Positions 1 through 9,543 are shown, numbered from the stretch's first letter. The stretch: 64,000 nt of DNA from Streptomyces canus 299MFChir4.1 (GCF_000383615.1 NZ_KB911613.1:1-64000); one strand, 5' to 3'. A program made the numbers and translations. The notes: generated by a model not told the origin, from the letters alone.

Positions 1-777
1 AGCGTGGTGGAGGCCGCCGCGGCCCACGACTACGACGTGCTGCTGTCACCCAGCGGTGTCGACAGCGACCGTTCCTTCCAGCGGCTGCTGGGGGAGCGGA
101 GGGTCGACGGGGCGATCCTGATGGAGATCCGGCTGGAGGACGACCGGGCCGAACACCTGGCCGCGCTCGGCTTCCCCTCCGTGGCCATCGGCCGCACCGC
201 CCACCCGGAGGACGGCTGGTACGTCGCCCTGGACCACACCGCGCTGGCGGCGGCCTGCGTCCATCACCTCGCCGACCTCGGCCATCGCCGAATCGCCTTC
301 GTCAACCGGCCCGAACAACTCCTGAGGACCGGCTACGAGTCCGCCCACCGCGGCCTGGACGGCTTCACCAAGGCCGCGGCCGAACGCGGGCTGACGGTCC
401 GCACGTACTGCTGCGGGGACGACGCCGCCGCGGGCCAGGCCTGCCTGGAACAGATCCTGCACGACGACCCGGCCACCACCGCCCTGGTCACCCTGAACGA
501 GGCCGCACTGGGCGGCCTGTACCGGGGGCTCGCCCACGCGGGCCGCCATGTGCCGCGCGACTTCTCCGTCACCGGAGTCGTCGCCAACCGCTGGGCGGAG
601 ACGGTGACCCCGCAGCTCACCGCCGCCGACGTACCGGCGGCCGAGATGGGCCGGCTCGCCGTCGACCTGCTCGTGGAGCGGCTGGACCACTCCGACGCGC
701 CGCCCCGGCAGCACCTCCTGACCCCGCCGATCTCGCTGCGGGCCAGCACCGGCCCCGCGGGGGCCCCGCAGACCTGA
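1..777 (+). CDS. LacI-family transcriptional regulator, C-terminal part (cut by window edge)
   Basis: The reading frame is open from base 1 to the stop at 775-777, so the N-terminal helix-turn-helix DNA-binding domain lies outside the window. The visible 258 residues are the periplasmic-binding-protein-like sugar sensor of a LacI regulator: a segment ending in RRVDGAILMEI, the HLADLGHRRIAFVNRP stretch that precedes the effector cleft, and a C-terminal dimer region with the typical SVTGVVANRWAE, AAEMGRLAVDLL and the closing LLTPPISLRAST. The gene lies 127 nt upstream of a sugar ABC-transport operon on the same strand, so it probably represses that operon and is released by the imported sugar; the actual ligand cannot be read from the sequence. 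The GTG at base 4 is an internal codon, not a start. Confidence 0.85.
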   Translation, partial: SVVEAAAAHDYDVLLSPSGVDSDRSFQRLLGERRVDGAILMEIRLEDDRAEHLAALGFPSVAIGRTAHPEDGWYVALDHTALAAACVHHLADLGHRRIAFVNRPEQLLRTGYESAHRGLDGFTKAAAERGLTVRTYCCGDDAAAGQACLEQILHDDPATTALVTLNEAALGGLYRGLAHAGRHVPRDFSVTGVVANRWAETVTPQLTAADVPAAEMGRLAVDLLVERLDHSDAPPRQHLLTPPISLRASTGPAGAPQT

Positions 778-904
778 TCGGTCCCCCCGAGCACACGTCA
801 CACCGCCGCACGCCCGACCACCCGGCGGCGTCGCTCGCGGTGCCCTCTTCTCCGCGCGACCCACCGCCGCGGCACCCGCATGCCACACACCGAAGGAACC
901 CGCC

Positions 905-2149
905 ATGAACAGCTTCTCCAGACGGCACCGTCCGACCGCCGCGGTCCTCATCTCCCTGGCCGTCGCCGCCGGCGTCACGGCCTGCGGCTCCGGCTCGGGC
1001 GGCGGATCCGAGGGCGCCGACAGCGGCACGTACACCGTCTGGGACCCGTATCCGCAGTTCGCCAAGGGCTCGGCCTGGACGAAGCTGCTGGACAAGTGCG
1101 GCACCACGGCGGGCGTCAAGATCAAGCGGACGGCGTTCGACACCAGCGACCTGACGAACAAGGCCCTCCTGGCCGCCCAGCAGGGCAACTCCCCGGACCT
1201 CCTCATCGTCGACAACCCGGTGGTCTCCACGCTGGCCGAGGCGGGCGTCCTCACCACGACCGACGACAACAAGCTGGACACCTCGAAGATCGACCCCAAC
1301 CTCCTCGCGGCCGGCCAGTCGGGCGGCAAGACGTACGGCACCCCGATCGGCGCCAACACCCTGGCCCTCTACTACAACAAGAAGGTCCTGAAGCAAGCCG
1401 GTGTGGACATCGCCTCGGTGAAGGACTGGCCGTCGCTGACCGCGGCGCTGGAGAAGGTGAAGAAGGCCGGCAAGAAGGGCATCACCTTCTCCGCGATCGG
1501 CACCGAGGAGGGCAGCTTCCAGTTCCTGCCCTGGTTCTGGGGCGCGGGCGCGAAACTGACCCAACTCGACTCAGCGCAGGGCGAGTCGGCGCTCTCCCTG
1601 TGGAAGGGCTGGGTCAAGAGCGGCGTCGCCCCCAACTCGGTCCTCAACAACACCCAGACGACCAGCTGGCAGGAGTTCACCACCGGCGAGTACGCCTTCG
1701 CGGAGAACGGCACCTGGCAGCTCGCGGGCGCCAAGAAGGCCGGCCTCGACTACGGCGTGCTCCCGATACCCGGCGCCTCCGGCGGCAACGCGGCCGCCCC
1801 CACCGGCGGTGAGTTCGTCACCCTCCCCGCCCAGGACGACACCGGCCGCTACCCCACCTCCCAGAAGCTGGCGACCTGCCTGACCAGCACCCAGAACCTG
1901 TACGACACCGACACCACCCTGTCCTACGTGGCCCCCACCACCGAGGTCCAGGACAAGCAGGTGGCGGCCGACGCCGAGCTGAAGCCCTGGGTCGCCGCGG
2001 TCAGGACCGCCAAGGGCCGCACCAGTGACGACCTGGGCACCAAGTACCCGAAGATCTCCGAGCAGATGTGGAAGGCCGTCCAGTCCGCACTCAGCGGTTC
2101 GAAGTCCCCGAAGGACGCGCTGACCGACGCCCAGTCCGCCGTCAAGTGA
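905..2149 (+). CDS. Sugar ABC transporter substrate-binding lipoprotein
   Basis: A 414-residue extracytoplasmic solute-binding protein of the carbohydrate (CUT1) type. It begins with basic residues (SRRHR), a hydrophobic stretch and the lipobox-like VTAC, so Cys27 should be lipidated after signal peptidase II cleavage and the mature protein tethered outside the membrane. Features of the family include the NSPDLLIVDNP segment, the YGTPIGANTLALYYNKKVLKQAG hinge region (given here in part) and the WQEFTTGEYAFAENGTW motif near residue 260. It is the first gene of a transport operon: two permeases follow at once. No ATPase gene is present, as is common in Streptomyces, where the shared MsiK ATPase can energise CUT1 systems. 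The substrate is unknown; the downstream glycosidase suggests an oligosaccharide or glycoside. Confidence 0.9.
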   Translation: MNSFSRRHRPTAAVLISLAVAAGVTACGSGSGGGSEGADSGTYTVWDPYPQFAKGSAWTKLLDKCGTTAGVKIKRTAFDTSDLTNKALLAAQQGNSPDLLIVDNPVVSTLAEAGVLTTTDDNKLDTSKIDPNLLAAGQSGGKTYGTPIGANTLALYYNKKVLKQAGVDIASVKDWPSLTAALEKVKKAGKKGITFSAIGTEEGSFQFLPWFWGAGAKLTQLDSAQGESALSLWKGWVKSGVAPNSVLNNTQTTSWQEFTTGEYAFAENGTWQLAGAKKAGLDYGVLPIPGASGGNAAAPTGGEFVTLPAQDDTGRYPTSQKLATCLTSTQNLYDTDTTLSYVAPTTEVQDKQVAADAELKPWVAAVRTAKGRTSDDLGTKYPKISEQMWKAVQSALSGSKSPKDALTDAQSAVK

Positions 2150-2169
2150 GTGCATCAGGGGGCCAGTTG

Positions 2170-3123
2170 ATGAGCCAGATGACACAAGTGCCGCCCCCGC
2201 GGACCGACTCCGACGGCGCGGCCCTAAAGGCGCCGCGCCGTCCCGTCTCCCCGCAGTGGGCCGCCTGGGCGTTCCTGGCCCCGGTGACCCTCTACCTCGG
2301 CCTGTTCTACGCCTATCCCCTGTACCGCAACATCGACCTGAGCCTGCGCCACTACACCGTGCGCTCGTTCGTGCGGGGCGACGCGCCCTTCACGGGCCTG
2401 GCGAACTACCGGATGGTCTTCGACGACCCGACCTTCGCCCCGGCCCTCCTGCACACCGTGGTGTTCACCGGCGTGTGCCTGGTCTTCCAGTACGCGATCG
2501 GTCTGGCGCTGGCGGTCTTCTTCCACCAGAACTTCCGGCTCTCGGCGACCCTGCGGGCCCTGTTCCTGGTGCCGTGGCTGCTGCCGCTGATCGTGTCGGC
2601 GTCGACCTGGTCGTGGATGCTCAACAGCGACTCCGGCGTCGTCAACGCCGTCCTGCACGCCGTCGGCATCGGCCCGGTGAACTGGCTGACCTCGCCGTCC
2701 TGGTCGCTGACCTCGGTGATCATCGCGAACATCTGGATCGGCGTCCCCTTCAACCTGGTCGTGCTCCACAGCGGCCTGCAGTCCATCCCCGCCAGCCTGT
2801 ACGAGGCGGCCGCCCTCGACGGGGCGAACGCCTGGCAGCGCTTTTGGCGCATCACCTTCCCGCTGCTGCGTCCGGTCTCCGCCATCACCCTGCTGCTGGG
2901 CCTGGTCTACACGCTCAAGGTCTTCGACATCATCTGGATCATGACCAAGGGCGGTCCGGCCGACTCGTCCACCACCTTCGCCACCTGGTCCTACCAGCTC
3001 GGCTTCGGCAACCTGCTGCCCGCCTTCGGCCCCGGCGCCGCGGTCGGCAACCTGCTGGTGCTCGCCGCCCTGGTCTTCGGCCTGATCTATGTGCGGGTCC
3101 AGCGGAAGCAGGCACTGTCATGA
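2170..3123 (+). CDS. Sugar ABC transporter permease (MalF-like)
   Basis: A 317-residue inner-membrane permease of the CUT1 class. About six membrane segments are visible, for example WAAWAFLAPVTLYLGLFYAYPLY near the N-terminus. The cytoplasmic EAA loop that contacts the ATPase is seen as YEAAALDGANAWQRFWRIT, close to the consensus EAAxxDGAxxxQxFxxIxxP. The ATG at 2170 is chosen over earlier in-frame starts because AGGGGG lies just upstream and because residues before it have no membrane-protein character and overlap the preceding gene. The last four bases overlap the next permease start (ATGA), which implies translational coupling of the two subunits. Confidence 0.9.
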   Translation: MSQMTQVPPPRTDSDGAALKAPRRPVSPQWAAWAFLAPVTLYLGLFYAYPLYRNIDLSLRHYTVRSFVRGDAPFTGLANYRMVFDDPTFAPALLHTVVFTGVCLVFQYAIGLALAVFFHQNFRLSATLRALFLVPWLLPLIVSASTWSWMLNSDSGVVNAVLHAVGIGPVNWLTSPSWSLTSVIIANIWIGVPFNLVVLHSGLQSIPASLYEAAALDGANAWQRFWRITFPLLRPVSAITLLLGLVYTLKVFDIIWIMTKGGPADSSTTFATWSYQLGFGNLLPAFGPGAAVGNLLVLAALVFGLIYVRVQRKQALS

Positions 3124-3932
3124 GAACAAGGCCTCTGAAGACCGCCCTCGGCCTGCTGCTGACCGCGATCATGCTCTTCCCGGTCTACTGGATGCTCAAC
3201 GTGTCCCTCACCCGCGACCAGGACATGCGCAAGAGCCCGCCCGGCCTGTTCCCCGCCCACGCCACCCTGGAGGGCTACCGGGCCGTCGTCGACCAGCAGT
3301 TGCCCTACCTCGGCACCAGCCTCGTCATCGGTCTGGGCACCGTCGCCCTGACCGTGGCCCTGGCGGCCCCGGCCGGCTACGCGCTGGCCAAGCTGCGCCC
3401 GCGCGGCGGCGGCATCCTGGGCTTCGTCCTGCTGGTCGCGCAGATGATCCCGGGCATCATCATGGCGATGGGCTTCTACGCCATCTACCTCCAGCTCGGC
3501 CTGCTCCAGTCCGTGCCCGGCCTGATCGTCGCCGACTCCACCCTCGCCGTGCCCTTCGCGGTGCTCATCTTCACCGCGTTCATGTCCACCATCCCCGGCG
3601 AACTCCTCCAGGCCGCGCAGATGGACGGCGCGCACGCCCTGCGCACCTTCTGGTCGGTCGTGCTGCCGATGAGCCGCAACTCCGTGGTCACCGTGTCGCT
3701 GTTCGCGTTCCTGTGGTCCTGGTCCGACTTCATCTTCGCCAGCACCCTGGTCAACGGCGGCGCCCACGAGCCGATCACCCTCGGCATCTACCACTACATC
3801 GGCAACAACAACCAGCAGTGGAACGCCATCATGGCCACCGCCGTCGTCGCCTCCCTGCCCGCCACGGTCATCCTCGTCCTCGCCCAGCGCTACGTCGCCG
3901 CCGGCGTGACCGCCGGCGCCGTCAAGGACTGA
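3120..3932 (+). CDS. Sugar ABC transporter permease (MalG-like)
   Basis: A 270-residue CUT1 permease that pairs with the preceding subunit. It starts with an N-terminal membrane segment (ALGLLLTAIMLFPVYWMLNVS) followed by the periplasmic loop typical of MalG homologues (FPAHATLEGYRAVV). The EAA-type loop reads LLQAAQMDGAHALRTFWSVVLP, so the first Glu is replaced by Gln, a mild variation. The start ATG at 3120 overlaps the stop of the first permease by four bases. Together with the upstream lipoprotein it forms the import channel; an ATPase must come from elsewhere in the genome. Confidence 0.9.
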   Translation: MRTRPLKTALGLLLTAIMLFPVYWMLNVSLTRDQDMRKSPPGLFPAHATLEGYRAVVDQQLPYLGTSLVIGLGTVALTVALAAPAGYALAKLRPRGGGILGFVLLVAQMIPGIIMAMGFYAIYLQLGLLQSVPGLIVADSTLAVPFAVLIFTAFMSTIPGELLQAAQMDGAHALRTFWSVVLPMSRNSVVTVSLFAFLWSWSDFIFASTLVNGGAHEPITLGIYHYIGNNNQQWNAIMATAVVASLPATVILVLAQRYVAAGVTAGAVKD

Positions 3933-3997
3933 CGTCCGCGGCGCCCCCTTCCCCGACGACCACCGACGATCCCTGCTCGAGAAACGAGTGCCCCTTC

Positions 3998-5734
3998 ATG
4001 ACCGCCGACCGCCCCGGCCCGGCCTTCTCCGTCCAGGACATCCCGTTCAGCACCCACGGCTCCTGGTTCGGCATCTCCCCCGTGCTCGCGGAGAAGACCC
4101 GCGCCGAGGACCTCCACCTCGTCTCGCACCAGAACGGCATGCACGCCGTCCTGAGCCTCGTGCCCCTCGACCCCGCGACGGGCGAGCGGGCCGAGACCCT
4201 GGTCGAGGCGACACCGGGCCTGCTGAGCTGGACCCGCGCGGACGGGCGCATCGACCTCGCCTACGAGACGCCGGACACCGTACGACTGCGCGGTGCGGGT
4301 GCGTCGCTGCGGATCTCGGCGGCGGCCCGGACGCTGACCCCGTTCAGCGGAACGTACTTCTTCCGCGAACCGGCCGCCGACGCCTATGTGTTCACCTCGT
4401 ACGAGACCGGCCGCCGCTACCGGGTCACCCTGCTGTCCGGCACGGTGGCCGAGGTGTCCGGTTCCCAGGCACTGGGCGCCGGTGAGCGCGGTCTCACGGT
4501 CGGCGCCGAGGCGGACGGATCGTGGGAGCTCGCGGTCGAGGAACTCGACACCGCCCGCCCCGCCTACGCGCCGGCGGCGGCCTTCGGCAAGGTCGTCGAG
4601 GCCGCGCGGAACTCCTTCGCGGACTTCGTCGACACCGTGGCCCCCTGGCGCTCCTCCGCCACCCCGGCGGCCGAACTCGCCGCCTACGTCCTGTGGTCGG
4701 CGACCGTACGCCCGGCCGGCCTGGTCACCCGGCCCGGCGTCCTGATGTCCAAGCACTGGATGGACAAGGTCTGGAGCTGGGACCACTGCTTCAACGCCCT
4801 CGCCCTGGCGCCCGGTTGCCCCGAGCTGGCCTGGGACCAGTTCCAGCTGCCCTTCGACCACCAGGACGAGACCGGGGCGCTGCCCGACTCCGTCACTCAC
4901 TCCGAGGTGCTCCACAACTTCGTCAAACCGCCCATCCACGGCTGGACGTTCGGCCACCTGCGCCGTCGGCTGCCCACCCCCGTGGGGCGGGCGGAACTGA
5001 CCGGGACGTACGACAGGCTGGCACGCTGGACGGAGTTCTGGCTCACCGCCCGGCGCGCTCCCGGCGCCGACCTGCCGCACTACCAGCACGGCAACGACAG
5101 CGGCTGGGACAACGCCACCACCTTCGACCCCGAACGGGTCGTCGTCACCGCGGACCTGGCCGCCTTCCTCACCCTCCAGCTGCGCGAACTCGCCGACCTG
5201 GCGGAGCACTTGGAAAGACCTGACGACGCCCGCGGGTGGACGCGGGCCGCCGAGGAGACACAGCGGGCGATGCTCGACCAGCTGTGGACGGGCGACCGGT
5301 TCGTCGCCCGGGGCGTCGACAGCGGCGACACCTGGAGCACGTCCAGCCTGCTCGACCTGATGCCGATCGTGCTGGGCGAGCATCTGCCGCCCGACATCGG
5401 CGAGGTGCTGGCCGGCCGGATCGAGGCCCATCTGACGCCGTACGGCCTGGCCACGGAGCTGCCCACCTCTCCGCACTACCTCCCCGACGGCTACTGGCGC
5501 GGCCCGATCTGGGCCCCCGCCACGGTCCTCGTCGAGGACGGACTGCGCCGCGCCGGCCACCACCGGCTCGCGGGCGAGGTCAGCGCCCGATTCCGCGCCC
5601 TGTGCGAGAAGCACGGCTTCGCGGAGAACTTCGACGCCCTGACCGGAACGGGCCTGCGCGACCGCGCCTACACCTGGACGGCCGCCGCCTACCTCCTCCT
5701 CGCCCAGGCGCACGCACAGCGGGACGGCGGATGA
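3998..5734 (+). CDS. Glycoside hydrolase with (alpha/alpha)6 barrel (MGH1/GH63-like)
   Basis: A 578-residue cytoplasmic enzyme with no signal peptide. The first ~200 residues look like a beta-rich N-terminal domain; from about residue 225 an (alpha/alpha)6 barrel follows with the motifs of the GH63/GH37/mannosylglycerate-hydrolase-like superfamily: KVWSWDHCFNALAL, HGNDSGWDNATTF (the acidic residue is a candidate catalytic acid), YWRGPIWAPATVL and RAYTWTAAAYLLL near the C-terminus. The ATG at 3998 is preceded by GAAACGAG. It sits 65 nt after the permease and likely splits the imported glycoside inside the cell. The exact linkage cannot be predicted; amylo-alpha-1,6-glucosidase is a common automatic name for this fold but would be over-specific here. 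Confidence 0.8.
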   Translation: MTADRPGPAFSVQDIPFSTHGSWFGISPVLAEKTRAEDLHLVSHQNGMHAVLSLVPLDPATGERAETLVEATPGLLSWTRADGRIDLAYETPDTVRLRGAGASLRISAAARTLTPFSGTYFFREPAADAYVFTSYETGRRYRVTLLSGTVAEVSGSQALGAGERGLTVGAEADGSWELAVEELDTARPAYAPAAAFGKVVEAARNSFADFVDTVAPWRSSATPAAELAAYVLWSATVRPAGLVTRPGVLMSKHWMDKVWSWDHCFNALALAPGCPELAWDQFQLPFDHQDETGALPDSVTHSEVLHNFVKPPIHGWTFGHLRRRLPTPVGRAELTGTYDRLARWTEFWLTARRAPGADLPHYQHGNDSGWDNATTFDPERVVVTADLAAFLTLQLRELADLAEHLERPDDARGWTRAAEETQRAMLDQLWTGDRFVARGVDSGDTWSTSSLLDLMPIVLGEHLPPDIGEVLAGRIEAHLTPYGLATELPTSPHYLPDGYWRGPIWAPATVLVEDGLRRAGHHRLAGEVSARFRALCEKHGFAENFDALTGTGLRDRAYTWTAAAYLLLAQAHAQRDGG

Positions 5735-5750
5735 GAGCGGTTCACGGGAT

Positions 5751-5768
5751 CCGTCCCTTCCGGGACGG
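5751..5768 (+). terminator. Hairpin at end of the sugar-uptake operon
   Basis: A perfect 7-bp stem CCGTCCC / GGGACGG with the 4-base loop TTCC lies 17 nt after the glycosidase stop codon. There is no T-run, as usual for Streptomyces terminators. The 245 nt between it and the ridA-like stop (to 6013) contain no gene I can support; short open stretches there have no recognisable family features and may be a degraded gene end. Confidence 0.55.
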
Positions 5769-6013
5769 GCTCGCATCTCGTGGCGGCCCCGGCGTTCCCC
5801 GCCTGGCCGGGCACGAAGACCGTGCGGACGTACGCCGGCTACCGCGTGGCCCCCGACGAGCGCTTCGCCGAACTCTGCGCCGAGCGGCCGCCCGGGCGGC
5901 AGGGCAGCCGTCCCGGTGACCGGCACCCGGGAGCTGTCGCTCGACCTCCTGGAGCGGCGGGGCATCGTCCAGGCCCGGCCGACGCTCCGGCGCCCCGTTC
6001 CCTCGGCCCGTGT

Positions 6014-6421
6014 TCAGTCGAGGACCGCGGTGGCCTCTATCTCGACCAGGTGGTCGGGGACGTCCAGTGCCGCGACGCCCAGCAGCGTGGCCGGCGGGAC
6101 CGGGGTGACCCCCAGTTTCGCGGCCGCCCGCGAGATCCCCTTCAGGAGTTGGGGCATCTTGTCGGGCGTCCAGTCGACGACGTGGACGTTCAGTTTCGCC
6201 ACGTCGTCGAAGGAACCGCCGGCCGCGGCCAGGGCCGTACCGACGTTGAGGTAGCTCTGCTCGACCTGCGCGGCGAGGTCACCCGCACCGACCGTGCGGC
6301 CCTCGGCATCCCAGGCGACCTGACCGGCGACGAACACCAGCCTCGATCCGGACGCGACCGCCACCTGCCGGTAGACATCGATCTCCGGCAGTCCGTCGGG
6401 GTTCAGCAGGGTGATGGACAT
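6014..6421 (-). CDS. RidA/YjgF/YER057c/UK114-family protein
   Basis: A 135-residue protein of the RidA family, which forms trimers and in characterised members hydrolyses reactive enamine/imine intermediates of PLP enzymes. Family features: FVAGQVAWDAEG near residue 35, the segment LAAQVEQSYLNVGTALAAAGGSFDDVAKLNVHVVD (quoted in shortened form as AQVEQSYLNVGTAL), and the C-terminal GVAALDVPDHLVEIEATAVL, the usual place of the active-site loop. The start at 6421 is preferred over an in-frame ATG five codons upstream because GGAGG then sits at the right spacing. It is a single gene transcribed against its neighbours, with no evident link to either cluster. Subfamily (true RidA or a divergent Rid) is not assignable by eye. 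Confidence 0.85.
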   Translation of the reverse strand: MSITLLNPDGLPEIDVYRQVAVASGSRLVFVAGQVAWDAEGRTVGAGDLAAQVEQSYLNVGTALAAAGGSFDDVAKLNVHVVDWTPDKMPQLLKGISRAAAKLGVTPVPPATLLGVAALDVPDHLVEIEATAVLD

Positions 6422-6652
6422 TTTCCGCGCCTCCATGCTCGGGCACTCAAGCCCATTGATCTCTTTTGGTTACTGACAAACCGTAGGAGAGCAATCGCTG
6501 ACATGGAAGAACGCACTTTTCGGTGACCGGGGAACCCGCTGGTGACCTGGCAGCTCATGAGGTGGAGCGCCGGTGAAAACCCTGTGGAAGCGGTGTCGGT
6601 GGGGCCGTTTATGCTGCACGGACGATCACGCGGGACCAGGGGAGGACGCGGC

Positions 6653-7639
6653 ATGTTCGGCAGGCTGTTCGGCAGGGATGCGGAGAGACCGGAGGCGAAT
6701 CCGTACGCCCTGCCCGTCCCGCGCAGACAGAAGAACGGGACGTATCCGCTGCGCGCCCTCGGGGACACCCGGGTGCTCGCGCTGGTGGAAGCGGCCGACG
6801 CCGGCGACTGGGAGGCGGTCAAGGCGGCCCTGGGCCCCTTCGATCTCGGCAGCGACCACGCGGTACTCGGCGAACTCGCCGACCTGGATGGTGTGCAGGA
6901 CTGGATCGGCCGGGCGGTGGACGAGGACAAGGAACACCGGGCGACCGCCCTGCTGATATCCGGGGCGCGCCACATCAGCTGGGGCTGGGAGGCGCGTACC
7001 TCCGCACGTGCCGTGAACGTCACGCAGGAGCAGTGGCGGACCTTCCACGAGCGCCTGGAGATCGCCGAGGAGCAGCTGCTCGAAGCCGCCGAGCTGCGGC
7101 CGGACTGGGTCACCCCCTGGCGCCGCCTCCTCACCTCCGGCCGCGGCATGTCGCTCGGCCCCGCCGTCAACGAGACCCGGCGCGACGCCGCCCTGCGCCG
7201 CGACCCGCTGGACCTGGAGACCCACATCGAGTGGGTGTCCCAGTTGCAGCCCAGGTGGGGCGGCGAGCCCGGCCAGGCCCTCGCGTTCGCCCGCGAGGCC
7301 ATCGCCGGTGCGCCCGACGGGCACCGTCTCGGCTGTGCGGTCGCCATGGCCCACATCGAGGAGTGGGTGGAGTCGGGCAGTCAGAACCATCTCGACAGCC
7401 CCCAGGTCCAGGAGGAGCTGAGAGAGGCGGCCCGGCGAAGCATTCTCCACCCCGCCTACGACAGGCCCCTCGGCTGGCAGGAGGACTTCAACATCTTCGC
7501 CATGGCCCTGGCCCTGTCCGCCGAGAGCATCGTGGCCCCGCGGGTCTTCCACGAGCTGGGCGGCGCCTTCACCTCGTGGCCCTGGAAGTACATGGCCCAG
7601 CCGGAGAAGGCGTACGCCCGCTTCCGGCGCCGTGCCTGA
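6653..7639 (+). CDS. DUF4034-like hypothetical protein
   Basis: A 328-residue cytoplasmic protein without signal peptide or membrane segment. After a short basic N-terminus (FGRLFGRDAERP) it is largely alpha-helical with helical-repeat character, containing IEWVSQLQPRWGGEPGQALAF and AHIEEWVESG, which resemble proteins annotated DUF4034 in Streptomyces. I recall the family only loosely. The ATG at 6653 is chosen because GGGGAGGA lies at ideal spacing; the open frame extends upstream to 6542 without coding character. It is followed after 48 nt by an HSP90-family gene and its TPR partner on the same strand, so a role in that system is possible but unproven. Confidence 0.6.
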   Translation: MFGRLFGRDAERPEANPYALPVPRRQKNGTYPLRALGDTRVLALVEAADAGDWEAVKAALGPFDLGSDHAVLGELADLDGVQDWIGRAVDEDKEHRATALLISGARHISWGWEARTSARAVNVTQEQWRTFHERLEIAEEQLLEAAELRPDWVTPWRRLLTSGRGMSLGPAVNETRRDAALRRDPLDLETHIEWVSQLQPRWGGEPGQALAFAREAIAGAPDGHRLGCAVAMAHIEEWVESGSQNHLDSPQVQEELREAARRSILHPAYDRPLGWQEDFNIFAMALALSAESIVAPRVFHELGGAFTSWPWKYMAQPEKAYARFRRRA

Positions 7640-7687
7640 GCCCGTCCCCGCCCGCCCCTCGTCGACGACCTCACCCCGGACTGCCCG

Positions 7688-9541
7688 ATGACTCTGCCCG
7701 ACACCCCTGCGAGCCCCACCGCGGACCGCACCTTCCAAGTGGACCTGCGCGGCCTCGTCGACCTCCTCTCCCACCACCTCTACTCCAGCCCCCGCGTGTA
7801 CCTGCGCGAGCTCCTCCAGAACGCGGTGGACGCGCTGACCGCCCGGCACAGCCTCGAACAGGGCGCCCCCGCCGACGCGTTCGGCATCCGCCTGTACGCC
7901 GACGGCTCCGTGGTACGCGTCGAGGACGACGGCGTCGGTCTCACCGAGGCCGACGTGCACACCTTCCTCGCCACGATCGGCCGCAGCAGCAAGCGCGCGG
8001 AGCAGATCGCAGACCAACGCGCCGACTTCATCGGCCAGTTCGGCATCGGCCTGCTCTCCTGCTTCCTGGTCGCGGACGAGATCCACGTCCTGAGCCGCTC
8101 CGCCCGGACCCCCGACGCGCCCGCCGTGGAATGGCGTGGCCGCGGCGACGGCAGCTACACCGTCCGTACCCTGCCCGCGTCCACCCGCCCCCGGCCCGGC
8201 ACCACCGTCACCCTGACGCCCCGCGCCGACGTGGGCGAGTGGACCCGCCCGGCCCAGGTGCACGCGCTGGCCCGCCACTTCGGCTCCCTGCTGCGCCACC
8301 CGGTGACCTTCGACGACGGCACCGCAGGGCCCGGCGGCCAGGGCGCGCCCGTCAACCCCGAGCCCGCACCCTGGGCGCGCGGCCACGCCACCCCCGGAGC
8401 CCGCTCCCGGGCCCTGGCCGCGTACGGCGAGGAGGTCTTCGGGTTCACGCCGCTGGACACCATCGAACTCGACCTGCCGGCCGTGGGCCTGAAGGGCATC
8501 GCCTGCGTGCTGCCCGAGGCGGTACCGGCTGGGCGCCGCCACGGCCACCGCGTGCACGTCAAAGGCATGCTGCTGTCCGAGCAGGCCGAGGAGATCCTGC
8601 CCGACTGGGCGTTCTTCGTCCGCTGTGTCGTCGACGCCGAGAGCCTGCGCCCGACCGCGTCCCGCGAGTCCCTGTACGAGGACGACACCCTCGCCGCCGT
8701 ACGCGACGCGCTCGCCGAACGCCTGCGCGCGTGGATCGCCAGGGCCGCCGCCAGCGACCCCGAACTGCTCGGCCGCTTCCTCCAGGTCCACCACCTGGCC
8801 GTGAAGTCCCTCGCGGTGCACGACGACGAGATCATGCGGATGCTGCTGCCCTGGCTGCCGTTCGAGACCACCGACGGGCACGCCACCCTCGACGAGTTCG
8901 CGCGCACCCACCGCACGGTGCTCGTCACGTCGAGCGTGGAGGAGTTCCGCCAGGTCGCGGCGATCGCCTCGGCCGCCGGCCTCGGCGTCGTCAACGGCGG
9001 CTACACCTACGACCGCCAACTGGTCCACCGACTGCCGGAGATCAGGCCCGAGGTCACCGTCGCGGACCTCGACCCCGGGACCCTCACCGCCCATCTCGAC
9101 CCGGTGGACCGCGAGACGGAGCTGGCCGCCTCGGCCTACCTCGCCCAGGCCCGCGACGCCCTCGCCGTCTTCGACTGCGATGTCGCGCTGCGCACCTTCC
9201 AGCCGGCCTCCGCTCCCGCCCTCCTCCTCGACAACCGCGAGGCCCGGCACGAGCGCACCCGCTCCCAGCTCGCCCGCGAGCAGCAGGGCGGTGTGTGGGG
9301 CGACATCCTCGGCGCCCTGCGCCAGGAGGCCCCGCGCGCCCAGTTGATCCTCAACCAGCTCAACCCGCTGGTGCGCACCGCCGTCACCATCGACGAGCCC
9401 GAGTTGGCCCGCACCAGCGCCGAAGCCCTCTACGGGCAGGCCGCGATGCTGTCCCGGCGCCCGCTCAGACCCGCCGAGTCGAGCCTCATCAACCGCTCCT
9501 TCCTCGACCTCCTCGCCCACGCCCTCCGCAAGGACAGCTGA
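7688..9541 (+). CDS. HSP90-family (HtpG-like) GHKL ATPase
   Basis: A 617-residue protein whose N-terminal domain is a Bergerat-fold ATPase. The motifs are all visible: the N box YLRELLQNAVDALT (residues ~38-51), the G1 box VEDDGVGLT (~78), an IGRSSK segment and the lid/G2 box FIGQFGIGLLSCF (~115). The middle and C-terminal parts are much more diverged from classical HtpG; MLLSEQAEEILPDWAFFVRCVVD and SRESLYEDD correspond to the conserved LLYIPRRAPFD / SREILQ regions of HtpG. This fits the divergent actinobacterial HSP90-like class rather than the housekeeping chaperone. The stop is 2 nt before the next gene, which encodes a large TPR protein; the pair probably works as chaperone and client adaptor, as TPR proteins do for eukaryotic HSP90, though this is inference. 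Confidence 0.85.
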   Translation: MTLPDTPASPTADRTFQVDLRGLVDLLSHHLYSSPRVYLRELLQNAVDALTARHSLEQGAPADAFGIRLYADGSVVRVEDDGVGLTEADVHTFLATIGRSSKRAEQIADQRADFIGQFGIGLLSCFLVADEIHVLSRSARTPDAPAVEWRGRGDGSYTVRTLPASTRPRPGTTVTLTPRADVGEWTRPAQVHALARHFGSLLRHPVTFDDGTAGPGGQGAPVNPEPAPWARGHATPGARSRALAAYGEEVFGFTPLDTIELDLPAVGLKGIACVLPEAVPAGRRHGHRVHVKGMLLSEQAEEILPDWAFFVRCVVDAESLRPTASRESLYEDDTLAAVRDALAERLRAWIARAAASDPELLGRFLQVHHLAVKSLAVHDDEIMRMLLPWLPFETTDGHATLDEFARTHRTVLVTSSVEEFRQVAAIASAAGLGVVNGGYTYDRQLVHRLPEIRPEVTVADLDPGTLTAHLDPVDRETELAASAYLAQARDALAVFDCDVALRTFQPASAPALLLDNREARHERTRSQLAREQQGGVWGDILGALRQEAPRAQLILNQLNPLVRTAVTIDEPELARTSAEALYGQAAMLSRRPLRPAESSLINRSFLDLLAHALRKDS

Positions 9542-9543
9542 CG

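Noticed and set aside
3890..5965. Long minus-strand open frame opposite the glycosidase (and similar long frames opposite the NRPS, HSP90 and TPR genes)
   Set aside because: High GC makes antisense frames stay open; these lack domain motifs and mirror well-supported genes on the other strand.
5769..6013. Possible short gene after the sugar operon
   Set aside because: Two overlapping open frames look vaguely protein-like but neither has a ribosome site, family motif or consistent codon bias; perhaps a decayed gene end.
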